Origin: Zasmidium citrigriseum | Lineage: Eukaryota; Ascomycota; Dothideomycetes; Mycosphaerellales; Mycosphaerellaceae | Length of the DNA: 64,000 nucleotides | Reading direction: 5' to 3' | Assembly: GCA_002786025.1 (NCBI GenBank) | Contig: NHNW01000003.1 | Location: forward strand, 1,116,001 to 1,180,000 | Shown: one piece after another, positions 63,053-64,000 of the stretch | Numbering within the stretch: the first letter of the stretch is position 1 | How the letters are laid out: every line of letters begins with the position of its first letter | Program-made: the position numbers and the translations under genes | Notes under the pieces: model-generated | What the model saw: the letters and a program-made list of their open reading frames with translations, nothing else | Databases searched by the model: none | Told to the model about the DNA's origin: nothing

Positions 63053-64000
63053 ATGGTCCGCAACACCGCTTCAATGCAGTCCCTCCGCGAGAGCATGGCC
63101 GACTGCTCGATTGCGCCGCCAGCTTCACCGGCCGAGCAGCAGCCTCAGCCAGCACCCTACCAACCCCAACGCATCAGAGGCCCGGCGATGCAGCTTTGTG
63201 GCAACGACGACTATACCAAGGCGCTGATGACGAAGGTCGCTACAGGTCAGGCAACGGACCTCGAACTGGCTGCATTCTCCAAGCATGTCAACGATGCTCG
63301 CTCTCTTCCCTCAATCCATAACCTTCTCGAACGAAGCCGCGAGCATGAGACTCAACAACAGCCACGGCCAGGATCATCGAGCCCATCATCACAACCCACT
63401 CCGCAAGATAGACTCGACTACGAGCAGGAACTCATGAGATTGGAAGCACAAAACAAGAAGCGACTCCTCCGAGCCCGACAAGAAAGTGATGTGGAAGATA
63501 TGGATCGTAGGAGACAGTTGATGATCGAGAGAGAACAGACCTTGATGCATTACGGAACACCAGACTCGACTTATGAAGACAACCACACCCATATGCTGGA
63601 CGTCCATCCTAGAGAGTGGCTCCCTGAAGAGAAGGCTCACTTTGAGCAGCTGTGGAAGAGATTCCTTGTCGAGCAGAGAGTATCCAGGCGCAAGTCAAAG
63701 GGCCTGGCCGCAACTCTTGCTGCGAACCATGCCTCCGAAGATGAGGCTCTTCGATTCAAGCAGGCCACTCGCGACAATGCTGCCAAATATACCAAGCCAT
63801 TCTGTGACTTCTTGACAGACAACCCTACTGTGTTCCACGCCGTTGCAGCCATGAAAAAGGACATGCTGGACCAAGGCTGGACTGAACTGTCCGAGAGAGA
63901 GGCCTGGGACCTCAAGCCATGGGGTCATTACTTTGTCGAACGGAACGGGTCTTCCCTTATTGCATTTGTGGTCGGTGCAAACTACGAGCCCGGCAACGGA
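63053..64000 (+). CDS. M18 aminopeptidase (Ape1/aspartyl aminopeptidase) with long N-terminal extension, 3' end cut
   Basis: From the ATG at 63053 the frame is open for all 316 codons to the right edge. The last about 70 residues are the start of an M18 zinc aminopeptidase: YTKPFCDFLTDNPTVFHAVA, MKKDMLDQGWTELSEREAWD, HYFVERNGSSLIAFVVGANY. The metal-binding residues of the family lie beyond the window. About 245 residues precede it: a Pro/Gln-rich start, YTKALMTKVATGQATDLELA, a Gln/Ser linker, a charged coiled coil (QELMRLEAQNKKRLLRARQE) and a Trp/Glu-rich block (REWLPEEKAHFEQLWKRFLV). Typical fungal M18 proteins begin shortly before YTKPF, so the extension is unusual. M18 enzymes remove N-terminal residues in the vacuole or cytosol. 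Confidence 0.85.
   Translation, partial: MVRNTASMQSLRESMADCSIAPPASPAEQQPQPAPYQPQRIRGPAMQLCGNDDYTKALMTKVATGQATDLELAAFSKHVNDARSLPSIHNLLERSREHETQQQPRPGSSSPSSQPTPQDRLDYEQELMRLEAQNKKRLLRARQESDVEDMDRRRQLMIEREQTLMHYGTPDSTYEDNHTHMLDVHPREWLPEEKAHFEQLWKRFLVEQRVSRRKSKGLAATLAANHASEDEALRFKQATRDNAAKYTKPFCDFLTDNPTVFHAVAAMKKDMLDQGWTELSEREAWDLKPWGHYFVERNGSSLIAFVVGANYEPGNG

Overview
The window looks like nuclear DNA of a filamentous ascomycete, most likely a Dothideomycete. That class placement is inference. The support is compact genes with short GT-AG introns (mostly 45-60 nt), many single-exon genes, and fungal-only families: a DUF1996 secreted protein, a PTH11/rhodopsin-like integral membrane protein, a DUF3425 bZIP, a C2H2 plus Zn2Cys6 regulator, GPI-type wall proteins, BTB and F-box-like arrays. 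Most gene models below were built by joining open reading frames at splice sites and checking that the reading phase closes.

Layout. 1-9.4 kb: an unknown gene running off the left edge, an F-box-like gene, three tandem BTB/POZ genes with the same exon plan, then a second F-box-like gene and an unknown basic protein. 10-17.2 kb: housekeeping genes (GTP cyclohydrolase I, a CTK1/CDK12-type kinase with a huge RS/His-rich tail, signal peptidase subunit SPC3). 18.8-27.2 kb: a 7-TM rhodopsin-like protein, an unknown coiled-coil protein, a DUF1996 secreted protein and a secreted/GPI-type protein. 27.5-32 kb: APC/C subunit CDC16, splicing factor YJU2 on a divergent promoter, and a metallo-beta-lactamase-fold protein with an altered active site. 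34.4-41.2 kb: an SLC43/Fmp42-like transporter, a DUF3425 bZIP and a repeat-bearing GPI-type wall protein. 42.2-53.9 kb: a class II eIF4E (4EHP type), a Ulp2-type SUMO protease, an AIG2-like cyclotransferase, a PQ-loop membrane protein, a small Met-rich unknown and a HapX-like Cys-rich bZIP. 56-64 kb: a dual zinc-finger regulator, a PhoD-like phosphatase with a 12-nt micro-exon, a GFA-family protein, a small secreted protein, a three-exon SAP-like small protein, and an M18 aminopeptidase with an unusual N-terminal extension cut by the right edge.

No tRNA, rRNA, transposon or CRISPR was found. The genes do not form a metabolic cluster. The most coherent local theme is ubiquitin-ligase-adaptor-like proteins (F-box-like, three BTB, F-box-like) in 1.8-8.6 kb. 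Several gene structures merit checking: an in-frame open extension past the CDC16 stop, a GC-AG intron, two AAG splice acceptors, the micro-exon and the M18 fusion.
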